A DNA stretch of 64,000 bases from Agriterribacter sp035444585 (GTDB lineage: Bacteria; Bacteroidota; Bacteroidia; Chitinophagales; Chitinophagaceae), in the NCBI RefSeq assembly GCF_035444585.1, contig NZ_DAOMOZ010000001.1:1-64000 (forward strand), read 5' to 3'. Each line of letters opens with the position of its first letter. The first letter of the stretch is position 1. A model generated the notes under the pieces. The model had not been told where the DNA came from and did not search any database. It worked only from the letters and a program-made list of their open reading frames with translations. The position numbers and the translations under genes are program-made. Shown here piece after piece: positions 8,314 to 17,603 of this stretch.

Positions 8314-9588
8314 TTACAGTCCGGTAGCTACCGTTTTTGTTCCCCGGTCTTTGATGAGTTGTTCGCGTATTTTTTCTTTGCGGAACAGGGCTACAGGATC
8401 CAATGCTGCTCCCGCACGCAGCCTTGCTTCGGCTACTAAGGGGCGTACATCTGTACGGAAAGCATCCTGTAATATTTCCTGTGCCTTTACTACATCATTG
8501 TCGTGTCGGGCCTGCCGTAACGCGCTGCTATCGGTTAATAAAGCCTGCGCATAAGCAATGAGTATGGCCTCTACAGATTGTGCCAGATCTTCCAGCGGAT
8601 CTTTTACATTGTGCGATGCGTCAATCATCCAGCCCAGATCTGTGGCATGGTTCATTCCTTTGGCATCCATTCCCTCTACCAGCTCATTGAATATAAGAAA
8701 AAGCTGGTAAGGTTTAATGCTTCCCGCAGTGAGGTCGTCATCTCCGTATTTGGAATCGTTGAAATGAAAACCGCCCAGTTTTCCTTCCATCAGTAAAAGT
8801 GAAACGATCTGTTCAATATTGGCGTTAGGCAGGTGATGCCCCAGGTCTACCAGTGTATATGCTTTATCACCCAGTTTACTGGTATACAAATACGATTGTC
8901 CCCAGTCGCCAACAGTAGTTGAATAGAAATTGGGTTCAAATGCTTTGTATTCCACAAATATCTTCCAGTTGTTCGGCAAGGCTTTGTAAATTTCCTGCAA
9001 CCCGCTTAATGTGTTTTGAAATGCTTCCCTGAAATTGAGTTGTCCCGGAAAACAGGAGCCGTCGGAAAGCCATACGGTTAAAGAGGTTGAGCCCAGCTCT
9101 TCACCATAACGGATCACTTCAATATTGTGATCAATTGCCTGGCGGCGAACTGCTGCGTTAACATTTTGCAGCGACCCGTACTTGTAGCTCAGTGGCTGGT
9201 TCGGCTGATCCTGGAAAGTATTGGAATTCATGGCATCGAACTGTAGCCCGTTCTGTGCCGCAAGGGCTTTGATATGCGAAGGATTTTCGGGGATATCCCA
9301 TGGAATATGCAACGATATGGCGCCGCTCGATCTGTTGAGGGCGTGCAGCAAACCAATGTCTTCAATTTTTTCTTCCAGGTTGCGGGGCTCACCGCCACCC
9401 GAAAATCTTCCAAACCTTGTACCCCCTGTTCCTAAGGCCCAGCTCGGGATGGCTACCTGGAAGTCTGTAAGCTTTTGCAGGATGCTTTCCGTTTTTTCAA
9501 TAGTTGCTCTGCTATGCTCAAATTTGCTGCGATGCACTTTCAGCAAAGATTCGTTATGGCTTTCAATTTTATATTTTTCTATTTGCAT
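8314..9588 (-). CDS. rhaI: L-rhamnose isomerase, RhaI type
   Basis: A 424-residue TIM-barrel sugar isomerase of the RhaI type used by Gram-positives, Rhizobia and Bacteroidota instead of the E. coli RhaA. It converts L-rhamnose to L-rhamnulose. The family N-terminus is visible as FQVAIPSWALGTGGTRFGRF. Metal-ligand candidates are in FVEYKAFEPNF (Glu), TLVDLGHHLPNAN (Asp, His) and GGFHFNDSKYGDDD (His, Asp). Length fits the family. It lies 10 bp downstream of rhaM, so the two are co-transcribed and possibly translationally coupled. Confidence 0.93.
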   Translation of the reverse strand: MQIEKYKIESHNESLLKVHRSKFEHSRATIEKTESILQKLTDFQVAIPSWALGTGGTRFGRFSGGGEPRNLEEKIEDIGLLHALNRSSGAISLHIPWDIPENPSHIKALAAQNGLQFDAMNSNTFQDQPNQPLSYKYGSLQNVNAAVRRQAIDHNIEVIRYGEELGSTSLTVWLSDGSCFPGQLNFREAFQNTLSGLQEIYKALPNNWKIFVEYKAFEPNFYSTTVGDWGQSYLYTSKLGDKAYTLVDLGHHLPNANIEQIVSLLLMEGKLGGFHFNDSKYGDDDLTAGSIKPYQLFLIFNELVEGMDAKGMNHATDLGWMIDASHNVKDPLEDLAQSVEAILIAYAQALLTDSSALRQARHDNDVVKAQEILQDAFRTDVRPLVAEARLRAGAALDPVALFRKEKIREQLIKDRGTKTVATGL

Positions 9589-9598
9589 GATCTTATTT

Positions 9599-9913
9599 TT
9601 ATTTCATGTAAAACACTTCTTTGAGCGGAATGCTTACAGGGGATTCGTCATCGTTTACGTCCATGATATCTTTCATGTAGTGCCACCAGCGTTTCATAAC
9701 GTGTTGATGGGGCAATGCATCCATAGCGGCCGGGTCGCTGACCTGTAAATAACCAAACAAATTCCCTGTTGCTTTCTCTAAAAAAATTGAATATTCCTGT
9801 ATGCCGCTTTCTTTTAATAACGACTGCAATTCGGGCCATATCGCGTCATGCCGCTTTTGGTATTCCGCTTCAAAGCCGTTGTGCAGTTTCATTTTAAAGG
9901 CAATACGATGCAT
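9599..9913 (-). CDS. rhaM: L-rhamnose mutarotase
   Basis: A 104-residue ferredoxin-like protein that interconverts the alpha and beta anomers of L-rhamnose so that the isomerase can use the imported sugar. His22 in KRHDAIWPEL is the position of the catalytic histidine in characterised RhaM, and the WW pair at 76-77 (KRWWHYMKD) is the family signature. It is in the middle of the rha operon, 98 bp after the aldolase gene and 10 bp before rhaI. The 98-bp gap consists largely of a heptamer repeat array. Confidence 0.95.
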   Translation of the reverse strand: MHRIAFKMKLHNGFEAEYQKRHDAIWPELQSLLKESGIQEYSIFLEKATGNLFGYLQVSDPAAMDALPHQHVMKRWWHYMKDIMDVNDDESPVSIPLKEVFYMK

Positions 9914-9919
9914 ACAGGG

Positions 9920-9996
9920 GTTTGAGATTTGAGATTTGAGATTTGTACCTGTTGTTTGTAGTTTGTGAACCTTTCGGATTTCAAACTTGTTATTTG
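9920..9996. repeat. Degenerate heptamer array
   Basis: Eleven heptamers in phase, starting GTTTGAG, ATTTGAG, ATTTGAG, ATTTGTA and ending with TTATTTG. It fills most of the 98-bp gap between the aldolase and rhaM inside the rha operon, so it must be transcribed. Confidence 0.65.
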
Positions 9997-10011
9997 TTTC
10001 TTTTCGCCCTC

Positions 10012-12132
10012 CTATCTTACAAAAGCCATAGCAATGCCGCCATCAATATTCAGCACATTGCCGGTGGCCTTGTTCAATAGTCCGCCGGTAAAAGCAAAGC
10101 AGGCATTGGCTATATCCCCGGGCAGAATGATTTCATTCAGCAAGGTGCGTCTGGCATAAAAGGCCGGCAGTTCTTCAACCGTTATACCGTATGCTTTGGC
10201 ACGTCCCTGTGCCCATGCGCCGGCCCATATTTTACTGTCGGAAATAACTGCATCGGGGTTTACCACGTTAACACGGATATGATCTTTCCCTAATTCAACG
10301 GCATTTAAACGGCTGAGGTGTAACTGTGCCGCCTTAGCTGAGCCATAGCCTGCATTGTTGGGTCCGCTCACCAGGGCATTTTTGCTTACAATATTGATAA
10401 CATCCCCGCCCATATCCTGCTTGCGCATAATATTTACGCCTTCCTGTGTAATAAGGAACTGTCCTTTTACCAGTACATCATATAACAGATCCCAGTCTTT
10501 TTCTGTATGCTCTTCCAGTGGTTTGGAGATGGATAAGCCGGCACAGTTCACCACAATATCAACGCCGCCAAAGGCCAATGCCGTAGCTTTAAAAGCTTTG
10601 CGAATGGAGTTTGCGTCCGTAACATCCAATAGTTCTGTGGAAAAAACATCTTTACTGTAATAGGCTGCAAAATCTTTTTTTGCATTGGATAATCTATCCG
10701 CGTCGTTATCATTTACCATAACCACCGCGCCTTCATCTGCAAACTTTTTAGCGATGGCTTTGCCAATTCCTCCTGCGCTGCCTGTTACCAGGGCGATCCG
10801 TCCCGATAACGCTTTGGGCTTTGGCATGCGCTGCAGTTTAGCTTCTTCCAGCAGCCAGTATTCAATGTTAAAAGCCTCCTGCCGTGGCAGGGAAGTGTAT
10901 TCGGAAATGGCTTCAGCACCTTTCATTACATTGATAGCGTTAATATAGAATTCGGCGGCTACCCTCGCTGTTTGCTTGTCTTTCGCAAAGGTGAACATGC
11001 CCACACCAGGGTATAGTATCACCACCGGATTGGCGTCGCGGATAGCAGGACTATCGGCATGCCTGCATTTTTCATAGTATTCCGTATACATTTTGCGATA
11101 GTTCTCAAACTGCGGCTTCAGCTTTTCTTTTATGGCTGCAATATCCGTAAGGTTTTCAGCGGGAGTAAGATCCAGCACCAGCGGGCTGATCTTGGTCCTC
11201 AAAAAATGGTCGGGGCAACTGGTACCCATGGGCGCTAATCTTTTCAGCTCATTGGAATTTATATATTCCAGTACCCTGTTGTCGTCTGTAAAATGACCGA
11301 TCATCTTTACGTTGGAAGAGCAAAATCCCCTCAGCACCGGTGCCAAAAGAGCTGCTTTGTCGAGCCTTTCTTCCTTCGGCAGCGATTCCAGTCTGGCACC
11401 GCCAAAGACCGGTTTGTTTTGTATGTTCTCTTCGAGATAAGTTGCGCAGCGTTCAATCACTTCCAGCGTAGTGATATAGCTTTCAAATGCCGTATCGCCC
11501 CATGTGAACAAACCATGCGAACCAAGCATGATGCCTCGTATCCCCGGATTTTCATCAAGACATTTTTTTAATTTCAATCCAAGGTCAAAGCCCGGCCGCT
11601 GCCATTCTACCCAGCCAATGGTACCATTAAAAAGTTCCTGTGTAATGCGTTTGCCGTCTTTAGCGGCGGCAATGGCGATAGCGGCGTCGGGGTGCAGGTG
11701 ATCAATGTGCTTAAAAGGCAGAAAGCCATGCAGCGGCGTATCTATAGAGGGTGCTTTGGAACTGAGATCGAAAATGCAATGGTTAAAAAGTTCTACCATC
11801 TCATCTTCATGATCAATACCGCGGTACACATTGGTAAGACTTCTTAAACGTTCTACATACAAAGCCGCCAGCCCGCTTTTCTTCAAAGTGCCCAGGTCGC
11901 CTCCTGAACCCTTGACCCACATCACTTCTGTTTCCTTTCCTGTAAGCGGATCCTTAGCCATTGCTTTGCACGATGTGTTACCGCCGCCGTAATTGGTTAA
12001 CCGGAGATCGGCGCCTAATAAATTGGAACGATAGATCAGTAAGCCCACTTCATCTCCTGCAAGCGCTGCAGCTTTTGCATCATCCCATAAATAACTCACA
12101 TGCTTAAATTCATTTGTTGTAACAGAAGGCAT
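10012..12132 (-). CDS. rhaD: Bifunctional rhamnulose-1-phosphate aldolase / L-lactaldehyde dehydrogenase
   Basis: A 706-residue fusion. Residues 1 to about 430 are a class II aldolase, with YGGGNTS at 48-54, metal-binding histidines in KHIDHLHPDA (141-150) and a further His in GSHGLFTWG near 206. Residues about 443-706 are a short-chain dehydrogenase with TGSAGGIGKA at 450-459, NCAG, and YGSAK as catalytic Tyr/Lys. The aldolase splits L-rhamnulose-1-phosphate into DHAP and L-lactaldehyde, and the dehydrogenase part is expected to oxidise the aldehyde. The fusion is the standard form in Bacteroidota and Gram-positives. It follows rhaT by 27 bp. Confidence 0.95.
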   Translation of the reverse strand: MPSVTTNEFKHVSYLWDDAKAAALAGDEVGLLIYRSNLLGADLRLTNYGGGNTSCKAMAKDPLTGKETEVMWVKGSGGDLGTLKKSGLAALYVERLRSLTNVYRGIDHEDEMVELFNHCIFDLSSKAPSIDTPLHGFLPFKHIDHLHPDAAIAIAAAKDGKRITQELFNGTIGWVEWQRPGFDLGLKLKKCLDENPGIRGIMLGSHGLFTWGDTAFESYITTLEVIERCATYLEENIQNKPVFGGARLESLPKEERLDKAALLAPVLRGFCSSNVKMIGHFTDDNRVLEYINSNELKRLAPMGTSCPDHFLRTKISPLVLDLTPAENLTDIAAIKEKLKPQFENYRKMYTEYYEKCRHADSPAIRDANPVVILYPGVGMFTFAKDKQTARVAAEFYINAINVMKGAEAISEYTSLPRQEAFNIEYWLLEEAKLQRMPKPKALSGRIALVTGSAGGIGKAIAKKFADEGAVVMVNDNDADRLSNAKKDFAAYYSKDVFSTELLDVTDANSIRKAFKATALAFGGVDIVVNCAGLSISKPLEEHTEKDWDLLYDVLVKGQFLITQEGVNIMRKQDMGGDVINIVSKNALVSGPNNAGYGSAKAAQLHLSRLNAVELGKDHIRVNVVNPDAVISDSKIWAGAWAQGRAKAYGITVEELPAFYARRTLLNEIILPGDIANACFAFTGGLLNKATGNVLNIDGGIAMAFVR

Positions 12133-12159
12133 ATTTTTTAATTTAGTGTTTTAATAAAT

Positions 12160-13248
12160 TCATTTTAACGAATTACCGTATCCAACCAGCAATACAGCTA
12201 TTATTATAGTTACAATTCCCAGTGTGATCATGGTTTTGGTTTTGGCATTTACCCCTTTCCATTCTTTCAGCACAATGCCCCAAAAGTTGGCTATTAAAAT
12301 AATAAACGCCATATGCAGTATCCAGGAACTGGCGCCATTACCCATTTTACTTTCGCCCATGCCGTAAAAGAAAAACTGCAGAAACCAGGTAATGCCGGCC
12401 AAAGCAGAGAAAAAATAATTAGACAGTAGTGGTGTTTTTGCATTCGTATAATCTCCAAAGGTTTTATTGCGTGTATTTAAGATCATACACCAAATAAAAT
12501 TGGTAGTAAGTCCCCCCCAGAGTATTACAACGAAAATTACGTTATTCTGGAACAAGAATTCGCCTTGCCCGGGGTGTGCTGTTTTCCATATTTCATTGGC
12601 GGTATGCGCCATTGACTTTCCCGATTCTATGCCAAAATTAAAGCAGGCACTTAGGATACCGGATACAATGGATACCAGTAAACCCAGCCCAAACTTGTAT
12701 TCGGTCTTCTGCTTTATATCCTGTGCGTTGTTTCCCGAACGGGCAAGCTCTTTTTCTTTCCATGTTCCCGCTTTGCCGCAAAGAACAGTGCCCAGTATAC
12801 ACACTGCCAGTCCGGCCAGTACATACAGCCCCCATGTGGAATGGATCAGCATACTGAAAGTGTCTTTACCTTCTTTAGGGAAAAAATTATAGTATATGGA
12901 AGGGATAAGTGACCCGAAAACCATGGTTAACCCCAGGATGATGCTGGTACCCAGCGAAATGCCTAAGTAACGTACACCCAATCCATAGGTCAATCCTCCG
13001 ATGCCCCAAAGCACGCCAAACAAATAAGTAATGCCTAAAATACTGCCATCAGTGCTTTTAATGATTTCGGCAAAACCGGGAATCGTTAAATAAGCAGCCA
13101 GCGGGGGAACGATTAACCATGAAAAAATGCCGCCTGCTATCCAGTAGCTTTCCCATGCCCAGCCCTTGACTTTCTTAAACGGTGTATAAAAACTGCCTGA
13201 CGCGAAACCTCCTATAAAATGATAAACAATTCCTAAAATTACCTGCAT
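12160..13248 (-). CDS. rhaT: L-rhamnose/H+ symporter RhaT
   Basis: A 362-residue inner-membrane permease with about ten transmembrane helices, of the RhaT branch of the drug/metabolite transporter superfamily. The start (QVILGIVYHFIGGFASGSFYTPFK) and the WGIGGLTYGLGVRYLGISLG region match the family. It is the first gene of the rha operon, with a -7 box about 38 bp upstream of its ATG. No rhamnosidase or AraC-type rhamnose regulator lies next to it. Confidence 0.95.
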   Translation of the reverse strand: MQVILGIVYHFIGGFASGSFYTPFKKVKGWAWESYWIAGGIFSWLIVPPLAAYLTIPGFAEIIKSTDGSILGITYLFGVLWGIGGLTYGLGVRYLGISLGTSIILGLTMVFGSLIPSIYYNFFPKEGKDTFSMLIHSTWGLYVLAGLAVCILGTVLCGKAGTWKEKELARSGNNAQDIKQKTEYKFGLGLLVSIVSGILSACFNFGIESGKSMAHTANEIWKTAHPGQGEFLFQNNVIFVVILWGGLTTNFIWCMILNTRNKTFGDYTNAKTPLLSNYFFSALAGITWFLQFFFYGMGESKMGNGASSWILHMAFIILIANFWGIVLKEWKGVNAKTKTMITLGIVTIIIAVLLVGYGNSLK

Positions 13249-13285
13249 TCATTTGTCTTTTCAAGTGGTGGAAACAATCTGTGGT

Positions 13286-13335
13286 CAAAAGTATACCATA
13301 GCCTTGTTAAAGCTGTCATGTGCTGTCATGTGCTG
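13286..13335 (-). promoter_or_regulatory. rha operon promoter and tandem 10-bp repeat
   Basis: On the minus strand TACTTTTG at 13286-13293 is a perfect -7 box, giving a leader of about 30 nt before rhaT. Upstream of it, plus-strand GCTGTCATGT occurs twice in tandem (13312-13321, 13322-13331) and is followed by GCTG, a 10-bp period of one helical turn in the position of a regulator site. There is no clear -33 TTG, which fits an activated promoter. The rest of the 340-bp gap up to 13588 holds no gene that I can support and must contain the promoter of the L,D-transpeptidase on the other strand. Confidence 0.45.
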
Positions 13336-13588
13336 GCGGTTAACCGATATACAGAAAGCAATGGCGGATTTAATGCGCATTCAGAAAGCTGTTGTAACTC
13401 ATGCCTCAAAAATGGACACATTTTTGCGAAAGTCTTTTATAGCAGAACTGGTTATGAAATCACATAAAAAAAAGACGGATTTGTATACAATAATGATCAG
13501 CAGCTTTTGTTATTTCAGACATTATTATGCAATTTACACTCAGGCTGTGATCAAACTGAAGCGCCTTCATTTCAATTCACCCGGACTT

Positions 13589-15286
13589 ATGATAAAGAAG
13601 TGCTGTACATACTTATGCCGGATACTCCTGCCGGCAGTGTTCCTGTTTTCGTGTAATGAAACCTCCCAGAAGCCTAAAAATGTAGAGATTGTGCGCAAGC
13701 CGGAAAACCTGAACAGGAAGACCGGTGAAAACATTGTTATCGGTATTGCTTTTGCCTCGGAGAATGATGGAAAGCTTTATGACAGTTTATCGTTTAGCAT
13801 GCTGCCGGCCGTTAAGGCCTGGTACAATACACGCGATTCGCAGCGCACGTGGAGCAATCGTGAAGAATGGTTATGGATTGCCGATTCATTGTATACATTC
13901 ATCAGGCATAGCGAAAGATATGGTTTGTTTCCCTCCGATTATCATCTGCACCCGTTAAACCTCATATATCACGAGCTAAAAACGGATTCTCTTGCGATGC
14001 TTGATGCGGCCATGTGGGCACGTGCCGACCTTTTATTTACCGATGCATTTATGCAAATAGCAAAAGATATTAAATTAGGAAGGCTCACAACAGACAGCGT
14101 TACACTCAGGAAAGATACTTTGCTTACGGATTCCTTTTATATATCGCTGCTAAAAAATGTATTTGAAAAAAAAGAATTGACGCAGCTCCTTGAAGAACTT
14201 GAGCCGCGCCATGAAGGGTATATGCAGCTAAGGACGGCATTGAGGAATTTTATTGATTCAATGGACAGAACGAACTATACTTACCTGTCTTATCCCTTTG
14301 AAATTCCATCGGATTCAATAGCGTTCCTTAAAAACCTGCAAACCCGTTTGTATGAAAGCGGATTTTTGCCGTTTAATGATAGGCCTGCGGATACTTCAGA
14401 ATTAACCGCTGCAGTAAAAGCATACCAGGCACAAAATGATCTTAAGGTAGATGGTATAGCCGGCCCAATGGTAGTTAAATCACTCAATGATAACGACCAG
14501 GAAAAATTTAAGACCGTAGCCATTAACTTAGATCGTTACAAGCAATTGCCTGATACCATGCCGGCGCGGTATGTGTGGGTAAATATCCCTTCGTACCGGT
14601 TACGTTTATGGGATACCGATACATTAAAACTCGAATCAAAAATAATTGTGGGCAGGCCGCTGACAAGAACTCCGCTGCTTAACAGTACCCTTACTAATTT
14701 TATTGTCTTTCCTCAATGGACAGTGCCTTTTAGTATTATATTTAAGGAAATGCTGCCTAAAATCCGTGAAGATGTGGGATATCTTGATGAGCAAAACCTG
14801 ATGGTAGTTGACAAAAATGACAGTATAATAGCGCCCGACAGTATTAACTGGTTCCGGCTGAATAAAAAATATTTCCCTTATTTACTGAAGCAACGCGAAG
14901 GCGATGACAATTCGCTGGGTGTAATTAAGTTTAATTTCAGGAACAAGTATAGTGTATACCTGCATGATACAAATGCCCGCTGGCTCTTTTCAAAAACGAA
15001 CAGGGCGCTCAGTCATGGTTGTGTGCGGGTACAGCAATGGCAAAAATTATCTGACTACCTGGTAAAAAACGATAGCATCCGTTATAAGCCGGATACCCTT
15101 GCCGCATGGATGAAAAGGAAAGAAAAACACACCGTTAATTTCTCCCGCAAAATACCCATATTTATCCGCTACTTTACCTGCGAAGCAAGAGATGGGAAAG
15201 TGGTTTTTTTTGACGACGTTTATGCCGAAGATAAGATCGCAAGGCAAAACTGGTTTAGCAATAAACATACCCTGTTAACGTTATAG
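13589..15286 (+). CDS. Lipoprotein L,D-transpeptidase (YcbB-like)
   Basis: A 565-residue protein that would form 3-3 crosslinks in peptidoglycan. I start at the ATG at 13589 because it gives a clean lipoprotein signal (MIKKCCTYLC... ending in LFSC). The frame is open back to 13253, but those 112 codons do not look like protein and would bury the signal. The order is the usual one: scaffold helices about 60-250, a peptidoglycan-binding motif (LKVDGIAGPMVVKSL), then the YkuD catalytic domain with SHGCVRVQ, where Cys478 is the nucleophile and His476 precedes it. The C-terminal tail is normal for the family. Confidence 0.9.
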   Translation: MIKKCCTYLCRILLPAVFLFSCNETSQKPKNVEIVRKPENLNRKTGENIVIGIAFASENDGKLYDSLSFSMLPAVKAWYNTRDSQRTWSNREEWLWIADSLYTFIRHSERYGLFPSDYHLHPLNLIYHELKTDSLAMLDAAMWARADLLFTDAFMQIAKDIKLGRLTTDSVTLRKDTLLTDSFYISLLKNVFEKKELTQLLEELEPRHEGYMQLRTALRNFIDSMDRTNYTYLSYPFEIPSDSIAFLKNLQTRLYESGFLPFNDRPADTSELTAAVKAYQAQNDLKVDGIAGPMVVKSLNDNDQEKFKTVAINLDRYKQLPDTMPARYVWVNIPSYRLRLWDTDTLKLESKIIVGRPLTRTPLLNSTLTNFIVFPQWTVPFSIIFKEMLPKIREDVGYLDEQNLMVVDKNDSIIAPDSINWFRLNKKYFPYLLKQREGDDNSLGVIKFNFRNKYSVYLHDTNARWLFSKTNRALSHGCVRVQQWQKLSDYLVKNDSIRYKPDTLAAWMKRKEKHTVNFSRKIPIFIRYFTCEARDGKVVFFDDVYAEDKIARQNWFSNKHTLLTL

Positions 15287-15447
15287 CCGCTGGGTTTCGC
15301 GTAACTATCCGGGTAAATCAGTTGATTGATGCCCCGGTTATTTGTTTATATGTATCACCACCATCGTATGGGATAAGACCAGTGAAAATAATTATGGTCT
15401 CAGATTTGCAGAATTATTCCCGCTCTGCTGTCAGAAAACCGGTTGCA

Positions 15448-15837
15448 ATGAAACAATTCCTGCTAGTGTTTATCTCTCTTTGCATTTGTACATGGGCAAC
15501 GGCTCAGCATGCTGCTGCAAAGAAAGCAGCTAAATATCCGGCAGTTCAGCAGGGGATAGCCAGTTTTTACGCGGATAAATTTCATGGAAGGCTTATGGCC
15601 AATGGGAAAAAGTATGATAAGCATAAACTGACGGCAGCGAGTAATCGCTTTGCCCTGGGTACGTGGGTAAAAGTAAGCAACCTTTCAAATAAAAAAATCG
15701 TCATAGTTCAAATTACCGACCGTATGCACCCCAAAAACAAGCGGCTTATTGATCTTTCAAAAGCAGCTGCAAAAAAACTGGCTTTTTTAAGAAAAGGGCT
15801 TACAAAAGTAAAGGTTGAGGTCATTTTAAAGCCATAA
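15448..15837 (+). CDS. RlpA-like double-psi beta-barrel protein
   Basis: A 129-residue exported protein. The start at 15448 gives a signal peptide (MKQFLLVFISLCICTWATAQ); the open frame reaches back to 15322 but adds 42 residues before the signal. The mature part is a single double-psi beta-barrel with GIASFYADKFHGRLMANGKK, FALGTWVKVSN and the ITDRMHPKNKRLIDLSKAAA signature. RlpA proteins cleave or bind denuded glycan strands. This short form lacks the SPOR domain. It lies between an L,D-transpeptidase and an OmpA-like protein, which fits cell-wall work. Confidence 0.85.
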   Translation: MKQFLLVFISLCICTWATAQHAAAKKAAKYPAVQQGIASFYADKFHGRLMANGKKYDKHKLTAASNRFALGTWVKVSNLSNKKIVIVQITDRMHPKNKRLIDLSKAAAKKLAFLRKGLTKVKVEVILKP

Positions 15838-15931
15838 CACACTGATGAACAGTGTGACAAACATCATAAATAATTTGATTGTTATTTATCATCCGCATAC
15901 CTTTATACAACTTTTAATCAAAATACATTTT

Positions 15932-17275
15932 ATGAGAAAACCGTTATTGAGCTTATTGGCAATATGCCTGTTCAGCACCGCTTTCACCCAGGAAAATGCC
16001 ATAAAAAATCCTTACAAAAAGAAACCGGCATTTGGCTTTTCATTTACTTTTCATGATTTTCAAACTGCGCAGGATTTAAAGAACACCTCACTTAATCAGG
16101 TTCTGAAAGACAAGCAATGGTATAAAACAGGGCGTATGAGTCCCGGTTTAGCGCTGTCTTATTTTCAGGGACTCACCGATCATCTTGATTTCATGGCCCG
16201 GTTGGGGGGAACTTTTACCGGATATCCTGTGCCGGATAAGCCACAGGGCGGTAACGACAAACTGTTGGCCGAGTTAGACGCGAATATCAATGCGAAGCTG
16301 CTGAGCGACAGGTATTGGGTTACCCCTTATTTAACCGCCGGTATTGGCGGCTCTCAATGGAATGGTTATTGGGGCGCCTATGTGCCACTGGGTTTGGGTG
16401 TGCAGGTTAATCTGTTAGACCAGGCTTTTATTAATTTTAATGCGCAATACCGCGTTGCTGTAACTACAGCAACCACTGCCAATCATTTGTTTTACAGCCT
16501 GGGAGTTGCGGGTTCTTTGTTTGACAAAAAGGAGCCTAAAGCTATTCCACCGCCGCCGCCACCGGCAGATACAGACAATGATGGTATTGTGGACTCTTTG
16601 GATGCCTGCCCGGATGTTGCTGGTTTGGCCCGGTTCAATGGCTGTCCTGATACCGATGGAGACGGTATTCCGGATAAGGATGATAAATGCCCTAACATAA
16701 AGGGACTTGAAAAATACGATGGTTGTCCGATACCCGATACCGATAGCGACGGAATAAATGATGAAGAAGACAAATGCCCTAACGAAGCGGGTATAGCCAA
16801 ATACCAGGGTTGCCCTGTACCGGATACCGATGGAGATGGTGTAAATGATGAAGAAGATAAGTGTCCTGCGCTGGCCGGACCCGCAAGCAATCAGGGTTGC
16901 CCCGAAATTAAGGAAGAAGTGAAGAAACGTATTGATGTGGCAGCGAAGAATGTATTTTTTGCTACAGGTAGCTCCAAACTCCTGGCAAAATCGTTCAAAT
17001 CGCTTGATGAAGTAGCCAAAATCCTCAATGAAGATCCCAATCTCAAATTAGATGTAGAAGGACATACCGATAACACCGGCAAGCCGGATAGAAACCAGAT
17101 CCTGAGTGAGCAGAGAGCCCAGTCTGTGGTGGATTATCTAACTACAAAGAGCGGTGTTGATCCATCGCGCCTTATATCCGCAGGCTTTGGTCAGGACCAG
17201 CCTGTAGCTGATAATAAAACAGCAGCGGGTCGTGCTAAAAACCGTCGGGTAGACCTGAAACTACACTATAATTAA
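15932..17275 (+). CDS. OmpA family porin with TSP type-3 calcium-binding repeats
   Basis: A 447-residue outer-membrane protein. The ATG at 15932 gives the signal peptide (MRKPLLSLLAICLFSTAFTQ); earlier in-frame codons to 15845 are unlikely. Residues about 30-205 form a beta-barrel. A proline-rich linker (PPPPPP) leads to four thrombospondin type-3 repeats (about 205-325), each with the DxDxDG calcium loop and a CP...GCP pair. The end is an OmpA peptidoglycan-binding domain (FATGSSKLL, VEGHTDNTGK, NRRVDLKL). This is a standard major outer-membrane protein of the phylum. A strong hairpin follows 25 bp after the stop. Confidence 0.93.
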   Translation: MRKPLLSLLAICLFSTAFTQENAIKNPYKKKPAFGFSFTFHDFQTAQDLKNTSLNQVLKDKQWYKTGRMSPGLALSYFQGLTDHLDFMARLGGTFTGYPVPDKPQGGNDKLLAELDANINAKLLSDRYWVTPYLTAGIGGSQWNGYWGAYVPLGLGVQVNLLDQAFINFNAQYRVAVTTATTANHLFYSLGVAGSLFDKKEPKAIPPPPPPADTDNDGIVDSLDACPDVAGLARFNGCPDTDGDGIPDKDDKCPNIKGLEKYDGCPIPDTDSDGINDEEDKCPNEAGIAKYQGCPVPDTDGDGVNDEEDKCPALAGPASNQGCPEIKEEVKKRIDVAAKNVFFATGSSKLLAKSFKSLDEVAKILNEDPNLKLDVEGHTDNTGKPDRNQILSEQRAQSVVDYLTTKSGVDPSRLISAGFGQDQPVADNKTAAGRAKNRRVDLKLHYN

Positions 17276-17300
17276 ATTGACTATAAATTTCTGAAGATTG

Positions 17301-17330
17301 AAGAACCCCGGCCAGCGAGCCGGGGTTCTT
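17301..17330 (+). terminator. Rho-independent terminator after the OmpA gene
   Basis: A perfect 12-bp stem (AAGAACCCCGGC and its complement) with a 6-nt loop, 25 bp after the stop codon. The T-run after the stem is short, so termination relies on the GC-rich stem. Confidence 0.75.
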
Positions 17331-17432
17331 TGTGTGGTGCAACAACAGGAAGGGAAATAGACGCAGCAGGGAACCTGTCACTTTCCGACAGTTGTACATA
17401 CCAACTCCTGCGTTGCTGCCTGAACGAGAAAT

Positions 17433-17460
17433 AAAAAAGGTTACCGAAGCGATAACCTTT
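17433..17460 (-). terminator. Terminator of the 38-residue lipoprotein gene
   Basis: On the minus strand AAAGGTTA pairs with TAACCTTT across a 9-nt loop and is followed by a run of six T. It lies 27 bp after the stop codon of the small lipoprotein gene. Confidence 0.7.
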
Positions 17461-17486
17461 ATAAAATAATATAAAAAGCAAAAAGC

Positions 17487-17603
17487 TTATCTGTAACCAA
17501 CCATTCCTTGTGTAGCTTTACATCCTCCTCTGGAGGAGGTGCAGGAAGCAAAAGCAGCACCCAAAGTAATAACGAGCAGAGCGATAGCGAAAACTTTTTT
17601 CAT
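17487..17603 (-). CDS. 38-residue lipoprotein of unknown function
   Basis: From the ATG at 17603 the protein is MKKVFAIALLVITLGAAFAS followed by Cys21. A signal peptide with a lipobox-like FASC would leave a mature lipopeptide of 18 residues ending in GMVGYR. A longer open frame to 17738 adds residues in front of an obvious signal and is rejected. Small Bacteroidota lipoproteins with a GCKATQGMVGY-type end are, as I recall, recurrent in this family. Its own terminator and a leader with 9-bp inverted arms (17626-17634 and 17667-17675) support a real, separately expressed gene. No function can be assigned. Confidence 0.72.
   Translation of the reverse strand: MKKVFAIALLVITLGAAFASCTSSRGGCKATQGMVGYR

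Noticed and set aside
13253..13588. N-terminal extension of 112 residues on the L,D-transpeptidase
   Set aside because: It precedes a clean lipoprotein signal at 13589, looks unlike protein and overlaps the rha promoter region.
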